Assembly (NCBI RefSeq): GCF_030287445.1
Contig: NZ_JASVWB010000002.1
Coordinates: 2,294,001-2,358,000 of the forward strand
Direction: 5' to 3'
Length of the DNA stretch: 64,000 nucleotides
Source of the DNA: Streptomyces sp. ALI-76-A
Lineage (GTDB): Bacteria; Actinomycetota; Actinomycetes; Streptomycetales; Streptomycetaceae
The notes beneath the pieces are model-generated. The model had not been told where the DNA came from and did not search any database. It worked only from the letters and a program-made list of their open reading frames with translations. The translations under genes and the position numbers were made by a program. Positions 8,070 to 14,733 of this stretch are shown here, piece after piece (the stretch's first letter is position 1; each line of letters opens with the position of its first letter).

Positions 8070-9287
8070 GTGACCGATCTTGCACCGCGCGGGGCTCCGC
8101 CCGCCGCCGCGACCCTGCGCCGGGCGGCCCCGGCCCTCCTGGGGTACGTGGCCGTGCGCGCCCTGGGCCTGCTGGTGCTGGCCGTGTGGAGCGCCGCGCG
8201 CGACAAGGACGCGTACACGCTGCTCACCGCCCGCTGGGACGCGCTCTGGTACACCCGGGTCGCCGAGCTGGGGTACGGCTACGAGGTCCGCCTGCCGAAC
8301 GGCGACGTGCACTCCAACCTCGCGTTCTTCCCCCTGCTGCCGTGGCTGGAGCGGCTGCTGGCCGCGACGACCCCGCTGTCGTACGCCGACGCGGGCTTCG
8401 CCGTCGCCCTCCTCTCCTCGCTCGCCGCGGCCTGGGGGATCTTCGCGGTCGCCGACCACCTTTACGGCAGCCGGGAACAGGAAGGGCGCGAGACGCGGCC
8501 CTGGAAGGGTGGTGGGGGGAGACGGGCGGGCATCTGCGCGGTCCTGCTGTGGGCGGTGCTGCCCGTGGGGATCGTGCAGTCGATGGCGTACAGCGAGTCG
8601 CTGTTCACCGCGCTGGCCGCCTGGTCGCTGTACGCGCTGCTGACCGGCCGCTGGGCGACGGCGGGCCTCCTGGCCTGTCTGGCGGGCCTGACCCGGCCGG
8701 TGGGGCTCGCGGTGGCCGCGGCGGTGTGGACGGCGGCGGTCGCCGCGCTCGTGCGGGACCGGGGCAGGCCCAGGGCGGACCGCGCCTCCCTCCTTGGACC
8801 GGTCCTCGCCATGCTTCTGTCGCCGCTCGGCACCGCCGCCTACGTCCTGTGGGTCGGCCGGCACACCGGCAAGGGTCCGCTCAGCTATCTCGACGTCCAG
8901 GCCGGCTGGCGCAACGGGTTCGACGGCGGCTACGCCTTCGCCCGCTTCGTCGCCGACAAGTTCACGTCGTTCCCCTCGGCCCTGGCGGGCGTGGCACTGA
9001 TCGCCGGAGTCGGCCTGGTCGCCTGGCTGTACGTCGTGTGCGTACGCCAGGGCCAGCCGCCGCCCCTCCTGGTGTACGCGGGCGTCGTCACCGCCCTCGC
9101 CCTGTGCGCGTCGAGCTATTTCGGGTCGAAACCGCGCCTGCTGCTGCCCGCGTTCCCCCTGCTGCTGCCCCTCGCCCGCGCCCTGGCCCGGGCGCGTACG
9201 CCCACCCCGGCGCTGGTGGTGGGAGCGGCGGCGGTGGCCTCGGCGCTGTACGGGGCGTTCTGGCTGAACGGGTCCGGTCCGCCCTGA
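8070..9287 (+). CDS. Multi-pass membrane mannosyltransferase-like protein (PIG-V / GT-C type)
   Basis: A 405-residue polytopic membrane protein. GTG 8070 gives VTDLAPRG and a first membrane helix at about 20-40. The loop after it reads ARWDALWYTRVAELGYGYEV, matching the WDxxWY...GY signature of PIG-V-like GT-C glycosyltransferases, where the acidic residue is thought to take part in catalysis with a polyprenyl-phosphate mannose donor. Eight or more further hydrophobic helices follow. A charged insert near 135-150 (REQEGRETRPWKGGG) looks like a cytoplasmic loop. Streptomyces uses polyprenyl-phosphate mannose for protein O-mannosylation, but no such role can be assigned here. Monocistronic and divergent from the MFS gene. 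Confidence 0.75.
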   Translation: MTDLAPRGAPPAAATLRRAAPALLGYVAVRALGLLVLAVWSAARDKDAYTLLTARWDALWYTRVAELGYGYEVRLPNGDVHSNLAFFPLLPWLERLLAATTPLSYADAGFAVALLSSLAAAWGIFAVADHLYGSREQEGRETRPWKGGGGRRAGICAVLLWAVLPVGIVQSMAYSESLFTALAAWSLYALLTGRWATAGLLACLAGLTRPVGLAVAAAVWTAAVAALVRDRGRPRADRASLLGPVLAMLLSPLGTAAYVLWVGRHTGKGPLSYLDVQAGWRNGFDGGYAFARFVADKFTSFPSALAGVALIAGVGLVAWLYVVCVRQGQPPPLLVYAGVVTALALCASSYFGSKPRLLLPAFPLLLPLARALARARTPTPALVVGAAAVASALYGAFWLNGSGPP

Positions 9288-9416
9288 TCGTCACGGAGCG
9301 TCAGTGAGCGCCCGGAGAATTCCGCCCCATGATTCGGTGAACGAATTCATAAGCGCGATAAAACCGTCACCCAAAACGATCAAAAGAATTGCGGAGGGCG
9401 GCCGTCCAGCATTGCG

Positions 9417-9452
9417 GATTCCTCGGAAATAAACCTCTCACTGAGAGGAATC
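9417..9452. promoter_or_regulatory. Nested inverted repeats in an AT-rich upstream region
   Basis: Upstream of the PAP2 gene the sequence becomes markedly A+T rich (about 9320-9480). It contains an outer inverted repeat GATTCCT/AGGAATC (9417-9423, 9446-9452) overlapping an inner hairpin CCTCTC-ACT-GAGAGG (9434-9448). The two stems are mutually exclusive, so an operator or RNA switch is conceivable. No known family is recognised. Confidence 0.4.
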
Positions 9453-9524
9453 CCACATCACATCGTCATCACAAAGCCGTGGATTCGACGGGGAACTGAG
9501 CTCACTCGCTGTAACGTCGATTGG

Positions 9525-10526
9525 GTGCGTACCGAACGAAACCTCACCCGTCTGGACCGGGTGTTCGCCAGGCTGGATCGCGAGCCGGAACGACCGGCCC
9601 ACCTCGATGTGCCGAAGATGAGCCGGCACCGGGTCGCGCTGCTCGCCGGAACTCTCGTGTTCTATATGGCGATCGTGTGGCTCGTGGTGATCACCTCGTG
9701 GCTGGTCCGTCTCGACTGGCAGGTCATGTTCTTCCGCCCGTACCAGCAGTGGGCGGGCATCCACTGGTTCGTCGACTACTACGTGGTGCTCGGCCAGCGC
9801 GGCCCCACCGCGGTGATGGTCTCCGCCTGGCTGGGCTGGCGCTCCTGGCGGCAGCACACGCTGCGCCCGATGCTGACCCTGGGCGCCTCGCTGCTGCTGC
9901 TGAACATCACGGTCGGCGCCGCCAAGCTCGGCATGGGCAGACTCGGTCCGCACTACGCGACCACCATCGGCTCGAACGAGATGGGCCTGGGCGGCGATAT
10001 ATTTCCCAGCGGCCACACCGCGAACGCCGTGGTGACCTGGGGCATCCTGGCGTATCTGGCCTCCACCCCGAGAGCGCGCCGCTGGCTGTCCGCCCTGTCC
10101 GCCGTGGTCTCCCTCGGCGTGGGCATGGCCACCGTCTACCTCGGTACGCACTGGCTCAGCGACGTGCTCCTCGGCTGGGCCGCGGGTCTGCTGGTCCTGC
10201 TGGCGCTGCCCTGGTGCGAGCCGCTGATCGCCCGCGCCGAGGCCGGGATCTTCGATCTGCGCGACCGCTGGCGGGCCCGCAGCGACAGCCCGGCACGGGC
10301 ATCGCTCTCGCCCGTCGAGACGCCCGTGCGGGTCAAGCCGCGCACGGCTCCCCAGAACGAGACCGCGGCCCGTTCCCCCCGGGCACCCGTCCACCTGGCC
10401 CCGGGCCCGCACACGGCCCGCTCGGAGCGCACACCGCTCACCCCGGCCGGCAGCCGCCGGCCGCCGCACCCGGACCGTGTGGCGCGGGGCACGGCCCCGG
10501 CGGCCCGCCCCCTGACGGGCGGCTGA
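9525..10526 (+). CDS. PAP2-superfamily membrane phosphatase
   Basis: A 333-residue integral membrane lipid-phosphate phosphatase. All three PAP2 signatures are present: KLGMGRLGP (134-142, KxxxxxxRP-like), PSGHT (161-165) with catalytic H164, and TVYLGTHWLSDVLLG with H209. About six membrane helices span 36-225. Members dephosphorylate phosphatidic acid, undecaprenyl pyrophosphate or similar lipids on the outer leaflet. The C-terminal 100 residues (about 235-333) are Arg/Pro-rich, charged and probably disordered, which is unusual in length. GTG 9525 has a weak ribosome-binding site. It ends just before a long terminator hairpin and is convergent with the I78 gene. Confidence 0.9.
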   Translation: MRTERNLTRLDRVFARLDREPERPAHLDVPKMSRHRVALLAGTLVFYMAIVWLVVITSWLVRLDWQVMFFRPYQQWAGIHWFVDYYVVLGQRGPTAVMVSAWLGWRSWRQHTLRPMLTLGASLLLLNITVGAAKLGMGRLGPHYATTIGSNEMGLGGDIFPSGHTANAVVTWGILAYLASTPRARRWLSALSAVVSLGVGMATVYLGTHWLSDVLLGWAAGLLVLLALPWCEPLIARAEAGIFDLRDRWRARSDSPARASLSPVETPVRVKPRTAPQNETAARSPRAPVHLAPGPHTARSERTPLTPAGSRRPPHPDRVARGTAPAARPLTGG

Positions 10527-10566
10527 CCCTCGTGCGGCGGGGCCGGTACGCACACCCGCCCCGCAC

Positions 10567-10608
10567 GGCGACGGCCCCGGCTCCCTCCGAGGAGCCGGGG
10601 CCGTCGCC
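10567..10608. terminator. Long bidirectional terminator hairpin
   Basis: A perfect 18-bp stem (10567-10584 with 10591-10608) and 6-nt loop separate the convergent PAP2 and I78 genes. Confidence 0.9.
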
Positions 10609-10620
10609 GTCGCCGCGAGG

Positions 10621-10836
10621 TCAGCCCTTCCAGGCCCGGGTCACGCGGCCGTCCCGCACCTCGAAGTTCAGGCGCCCCGAGCGGTACTCCATGGTGATGA
10701 CGGCCCCCGGCGGGAGCGACCGGACGTTCGACCACCCCCGCTCACGAGCGAGCCGCTCGGCGGTGTCGGCGTCGCGGCCGACATAGGTGTCCGGGCTGTC
10801 GTCGGGTTCGGCGGGCGGTGTCGGAATCGGTGCCAT
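10621..10836 (-). CDS. I78-family (potato inhibitor I-like) small protein
   Basis: A 71-residue soluble protein. After a Pro/Asp N-terminus, residues 18-71 (YVGRDADTAERLARERGW, VRSLPPGAVITMEYRSGRLNFEVRDGRVTRAWKG) have the fold signature of peptidase inhibitor I78: an initial helix, an exposed loop after VR.L.PG, then strands with the RLNxEV...DGRVTRxWxG ending. Such proteins can inhibit serine peptidases. No signal peptide is visible, so it would act on intracellular or co-released enzymes. The two streptogrisins lie 8 kb away, so a functional link is only a guess. Confidence 0.72.
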   Translation of the reverse strand: MAPIPTPPAEPDDSPDTYVGRDADTAERLARERGWSNVRSLPPGAVITMEYRSGRLNFEVRDGRVTRAWKG

Positions 10837-11228
10837 ACGGCCACGCTAGGCGCTGCCCGGCTACCGGGGAAGTCCGCGTCCGCACCTCACGCCACACGTC
10901 CCTCTCCGGTCACGCTTCTGTCACAGCATCACGACACGCGTTTCGGCCCAACCGCGTCACACGTACGAGCGGTTTCGTACGCCTTCCGCAGAGAATCGAA
11001 CGTAATTCCCGGTGCCGCGCCGTACGGAGGAAAAGCCGTGCGAAAAGCGCGGGAGGAACCGTCGCCGGTCCTCTTTCTCCCACCGATTCCGGGCGGCCTC
11101 GCGGGAACCGGCACCGCACCGGAAATACACGGTCGCGGGACAGGTCCCGACGGGACGGTCCCCGGGGGACGCGGGCCGCGCGGAGGGCGTGGAACGCCGG
11201 CGCACGAGCCGCCTCACCGCCGACGGGT
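10837..11228. other. Intergenic, nothing recognised
   Basis: About 390 bp lie between the I78 gene start (leftward) and the end of the WYL regulator gene. It includes a somewhat A+T-richer stretch (10920-11100) that probably carries the I78 promoter. No convincing coding frame or RNA motif was seen. Confidence 0.35.
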
Positions 11229-12233
11229 TCACCGCGGTCGGCCGTTCCCCGTGACGGGCCGAGGCTGCCCGGTCCGCGCCAGCGAGCGGGCGAGCCGGGC
11301 CTGGACCGTCCTGATCGCCTCGGTCAGCCCGGCCGGCTCCAGCACCTCGAACTCGAACCCCAGCAGGGTCACATGGATCACCATCACGTCGAGGCTCGCG
11401 GCCCCGGTGCGCAGGACGCAGCTGTCGGGGCCCTCCGCCTCGAGGGTGCCGTCGGACGGCGAAACGCGTTCGGCGGCCTCCTCCAGCGGCACCAGCAGCC
11501 GGACGACCGCGTGCGAGGCGTACGCGCGCGTGGAGACCCCCTGGGAGACATACGCGGCGAGGTCGTCGGCGGGCGGGGTGCGCGGGGCGAAGCGCGGGCC
11601 GTGCGGTGGCCTGGGCGTGATCCGGTCGACGCGGAAGGTACGCCAGTCGTCGCGGTCCACGTCCCAGGCGACCAGGTACCAGCGGCGCTCGGTGCACACC
11701 AGGCGGTGCGGTTCGACGGTACGGCGGGTGGCGGCGCCCTCGTGGTCCCGGTACTCGAAGCGCAGCCGTTCGGCGTCCCGGCACAGGTGCGCGAGTTCGG
11801 TGAGGACGCCCGGGTCGACGGCGGATGGCGCGGGGCCGCGCAGCATCGGCACGGTGAAGGCGTTCAGGGTGCTCACCCGGCGCCGCAGCCGGCTCGGCAG
11901 GACCTGCTCCAGCTTGGCGAGCGCCCGCACCGAGCTCTCGCCGATGCCGTCGATGCCCTGCCCGGCGGCGGTCCGCAGCCCCACGGCGACCGCGACGGCC
12001 TCGTCGTCGTCCAGCAGCAGCGGGGGCAGCTCGGCGCCCGCGCCCAGCTGGTAGCCGCCACCGGTGCCGGGACTGGCGTTGACGGGGTAACCCAGCTCGC
12101 GCAGCCGGTCCACGTCCCGGCGGACCGTGCGCGGCGTGACACCGAGCCGGTCGGCCAGCGCGGCTCCGGACCAGTCACGGTGGGCCTGGAGGAGCGAGAG
12201 CAGACGCAGCAGACGTGCCGAGGTCTCCAACAT
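11229..12233 (-). CDS. DeoR/YafY-type transcriptional regulator with WYL domain
   Basis: A 334-residue DNA-binding regulator. The N-terminal winged HTH (about 5-60: LLRLLSLLQAHRDWSGAALADRLGVTPRTVRRDVDRLRELGYPV) is followed by a GGGYQL strand. The WYL domain spans about 140-230 (RLRFEYRDHEG ... EPHRLVCTERRWYLVAWDVDRDDWRTFRVDRI). WYL domains bind oligonucleotides or other ligands, and the family includes repressors and DNA-damage-linked regulators such as PafBC. The C-terminal WCX-like region (235-325) is complete. It stands alone, 66 bp after the leftward binding-protein gene, so the target is not evident from context. Confidence 0.9.
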   Translation of the reverse strand: MLETSARLLRLLSLLQAHRDWSGAALADRLGVTPRTVRRDVDRLRELGYPVNASPGTGGGYQLGAGAELPPLLLDDDEAVAVAVGLRTAAGQGIDGIGESSVRALAKLEQVLPSRLRRRVSTLNAFTVPMLRGPAPSAVDPGVLTELAHLCRDAERLRFEYRDHEGAATRRTVEPHRLVCTERRWYLVAWDVDRDDWRTFRVDRITPRPPHGPRFAPRTPPADDLAAYVSQGVSTRAYASHAVVRLLVPLEEAAERVSPSDGTLEAEGPDSCVLRTGAASLDVMVIHVTLLGFEFEVLEPAGLTEAIRTVQARLARSLARTGQPRPVTGNGRPR

Positions 12234-12299
12234 GCGTCCGAGTCTGCCAGCGGTCGCGGACAGCCACTGTCCGCGAGTACGGATCTCCTGTGTCCCCGG

Positions 12300-13595
12300 T
12301 CACGGCCGGTACGACAGCTGCGGAACGTCGAAGCAGGTGCTGTTCATGTCGCCCTGGGAGACCCAGCCCCGGCCGTCCGCCCAGCGGGCCACCGACAGGC
12401 ACGTCCTGCGGGTCCCGGGCGGCTCGGCCAGCCGCTCGAACACGACGGGCAGGAGCAGGCCGCCCGCGGTGTAGCCCTCGCCGCGGTTCACGTAGGCGTC
12501 GACGCACGCGCGCGTGACGCCGGTGCCGGCGCAGGACCGGGCCGCGTCCGTGAACCACCGCGCGGCCGCCCACCCCTCCAGCTGCCACTGCGAACGCGTC
12601 CCGAGCCGCTCCGTGGCGTCCCGGAACTCCCGTACGGCCGCGTGGCCGGTGTCCTGGTGGTTGCGGCTGGAGCCGGTGGCCCACAGGGCGTTGCGGCAGC
12701 GCGGGGCGTCCTTGTAGTCCTCGGGCACGGTCGACGTCCAGTTCTGTACGTTCGTCACCTTGGCGGTGACCTCGACGCCGGCGTCGTCCATCGCCTCGCA
12801 CAGCCGGGCGTTGCCGTGCGTGTCGATGGCGTCGAAGACGAGGTCCGCGCCCTGCTCCTTCAGGTCGGCCGCCACCGCGCGGAAGTTGGGCAGCGCGAAG
12901 TCGACCTGCTCGGTGACCACCCGGTAGCCCTCGGCCTTCAGTCCCCGCTCGACCAGCGAGGCGTAGGCGGCGGACGCGGCCTGGTTGTAGGAGACGACGG
13001 CGGCCGTGCGGGCCCCGTGCTCACGCTTGAAGTAGCGGTACACCTCGGTGCCGCCGTACTGCCTGCCGTCCCAGCCGGTCGTGCCGTCACGGGGCGCGAG
13101 GCTGCCGTAGACGCTGTACAGGTGCGGCCAGGTGTCGTAGGCCGCGCCGATGGGCTGGCCGCCGATGTCGGGCACCCGCGCGCGGGAGACGCGGGAGGCG
13201 CCCGCGTAGTCCAGTGCCGTGGTGGCGACCAGGGCGACGACCCGGTCCTCCTCGATCAGGCGGTGCACGCACGTGTTGTTGCCGACGCCGCTGCCGCCGT
13301 CGTCGCACACGCGCACCTCGACCGGGCGGCCGTCGATGCCCCCGCGCGCGTTGAGGCGGTCGAACCAGGCCTGGGCGCCGTCGCGCGGGCCGGTGAAGGC
13401 GTCGCCGCCGACCGGGCTGGTGGCGCTGGCGATGATGCCCACGCGGATCGGCGCGGTGCCGGTCCGCGTGGGGGCGCGGTCCGGCCGGTTCTCGAAGTCG
13501 CTCTCCGGCAGGCGGCTGCCGCAGGCCGTGCCCAGGGCGAGCAGCAGGACCGCGGCGGCTGCCTCAGCAGCCCACGGCCGGCGACTGCGACGCAT
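12300..13595 (-). CDS. Substrate-binding lipoprotein of a branched-chain amino-acid-type ABC transporter
   Basis: A 431-residue periplasmic-binding-fold protein. It has a lipoprotein signal peptide with lipobox LGTAC (C25), then a type-I fold of the LivK/Peripla_BP_6 family: IRVGIIASATSPVGGDAFTGPRDGAQAWFDRLNARGGIDGRP near 50-92 and a central VVSYNQAASAAYASLV segment. It is most likely the receptor for the divergent LivHMG/LivF genes at 14733-18235. Its start overlaps the end of the small lipoprotein gene (13564-14133) by 32 bp, so the two are probably translationally coupled. The ligand may be an amino acid, amide or small peptide. No ligand-specific residues are recognisable to me. Confidence 0.88.
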   Translation of the reverse strand: MRRSRRPWAAEAAAAVLLLALGTACGSRLPESDFENRPDRAPTRTGTAPIRVGIIASATSPVGGDAFTGPRDGAQAWFDRLNARGGIDGRPVEVRVCDDGGSGVGNNTCVHRLIEEDRVVALVATTALDYAGASRVSRARVPDIGGQPIGAAYDTWPHLYSVYGSLAPRDGTTGWDGRQYGGTEVYRYFKREHGARTAAVVSYNQAASAAYASLVERGLKAEGYRVVTEQVDFALPNFRAVAADLKEQGADLVFDAIDTHGNARLCEAMDDAGVEVTAKVTNVQNWTSTVPEDYKDAPRCRNALWATGSSRNHQDTGHAAVREFRDATERLGTRSQWQLEGWAAARWFTDAARSCAGTGVTRACVDAYVNRGEGYTAGGLLLPVVFERLAEPPGTRRTCLSVARWADGRGWVSQGDMNSTCFDVPQLSYRP

Positions 13596-14133
13596 TGCCG
13601 CTCAACTGGACCAGCGCGCACAGCGTGTTGACGGAGACCTTCCAGGTGCCGTCCTGTTCGACCGCCGTCCCGGCGGCGTCCGGCAGGGCGGTGGCCCCGT
13701 TCAGCAGCAGCGTGTACGTCACCGTCGCCTCGGTCGCCTTGGTGAACTCGACCTCGGTGACCTCCGCCTGGACCTGCCCGCCGCGCTCGTCCCCGCTGAA
13801 GGCCTGGAGCAGCGGGCCCATCTCGTCGCCGTTCTCCAGGACGGCCTGCCTGTCCTTGGTGGGCGTCCTGGCGTCGAAGAACTTCTCCCAGTTCTCCCTG
13901 ACCTGGCGCTCGGCCGCCGCCGTGTCGGCGGGCGCGGTCGCCGCCGCCGGCGCGCTCGTCGTCCGCTCCACGGAGGGTGTCGGGGGCGGGCTGTCGCCGC
14001 CGCCCCCGCTGTCGTCGCCGCAGGCCGCGAGGGCCGGGACGAGACAGAGGGCCAGGGCGGTCGCCAGGGCCGCTCCCCTCGGGGCACGTGGCCGCCGTCC
14101 GTTACCCCGCCTGAGGTCGCTCCCGAGAACCAT
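13564..14133 (-). CDS. Small lipoprotein, Mtb12-like secreted antigen family
   Basis: A 189-residue exported lipoprotein. Signal peptide (about 17-37) with lipobox LAAC (C38), a Gly/Pro/Thr linker (40-75), then a compact domain (about 75-189: AAERQVRENWEKFFDARTPTKDRQAVLENG ... LLLNGATALPDAAGTAVEQDGTWKVSVNTLCALV). It resembles mycobacterial low-molecular-weight antigen MTB12 and NTF2-like folds. Function is unknown. ATG 14133 is chosen. An in-frame GTG 9 nt upstream (VSQM...) is equally possible. It is the first gene of a leftward pair with the ABC binding protein, suggesting an accessory role in that transporter. Confidence 0.78.
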   Translation of the reverse strand: MVLGSDLRRGNGRRPRAPRGAALATALALCLVPALAACGDDSGGGGDSPPPTPSVERTTSAPAAATAPADTAAAERQVRENWEKFFDARTPTKDRQAVLENGDEMGPLLQAFSGDERGGQVQAEVTEVEFTKATEATVTYTLLLNGATALPDAAGTAVEQDGTWKVSVNTLCALVQLSGNASQSPAVGC

Positions 14134-14256
14134 CTGGCTCACCACCGGGTGTCGGTCCGGGCGATGGGCGCCCGGTGCTTTCAGGGTCAGCTGACAGAAG
14201 GCATAGTGCAAGCGATCGGCTGACATGGACAGACACACGACGTGTGGGAGCCAGAG

Positions 14257-14733
14257 ATGCGGACAGCCCGACTGCGGACCGTGCACCCCGTCCTCTGGGC
14301 CGGCTGGGCCGTGCTCGCCGCGGGCGCGGTGCTGTGCGTCCTCGGCTGGTACGGCGTCTCGGGCGAGCGGTACGCCGAGCGCCAGGTGCCCTACCTCGCG
14401 TCCTGCACGGTCCCCGGCGCCGCCCTGATCATCGCCGGCGCGGTCCTGCTCACGCACGGCCGGGGCGCGCTCGCCGCCGCCCGCGTGGAGGAGCTGTACG
14501 GCCTCCTGGTGGCCGCCGGGCCTGCCGACGCGCAGGCGGCGCCCGGGGCGGCGCCCGCACCCCTGGCGGTCAGCGGGGACCTGCTGATGGTGCCGGGCGG
14601 CACCCTGTGGCACCGCGCGGACTGCCCGCTGGTCGCGGGGAAGACGGAGGCCGTGCCGGTGGACTCCAAGCTGGTGACGGGCGGCGAGCTGGGCCCCTGC
14701 CCGATCTGCGAGCCGACCGGGGCAACCGACTGA
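14257..14733 (+). CDS. Small two-TM membrane protein with a C-terminal Cys/His motif
   Basis: A 158-residue protein of unknown function. ATG 14257 is preferred over GTG 14242 because GGGAG lies 6 nt ahead of it. Two membrane helices span about 12-32 and 48-68. A short cytoplasmic part ends in LWHRADCPLV ... LGPCPICEPTG, giving His/Cys and CxxC pairs that could bind zinc. It overlaps the ATG of the fused permease gene (TGATG), so it belongs to the same rightward operon as the Liv-type transporter. No family name is recognised. Confidence 0.75.
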   Translation: MRTARLRTVHPVLWAGWAVLAAGAVLCVLGWYGVSGERYAERQVPYLASCTVPGAALIIAGAVLLTHGRGALAAARVEELYGLLVAAGPADAQAAPGAAPAPLAVSGDLLMVPGGTLWHRADCPLVAGKTEAVPVDSKLVTGGELGPCPICEPTGATD

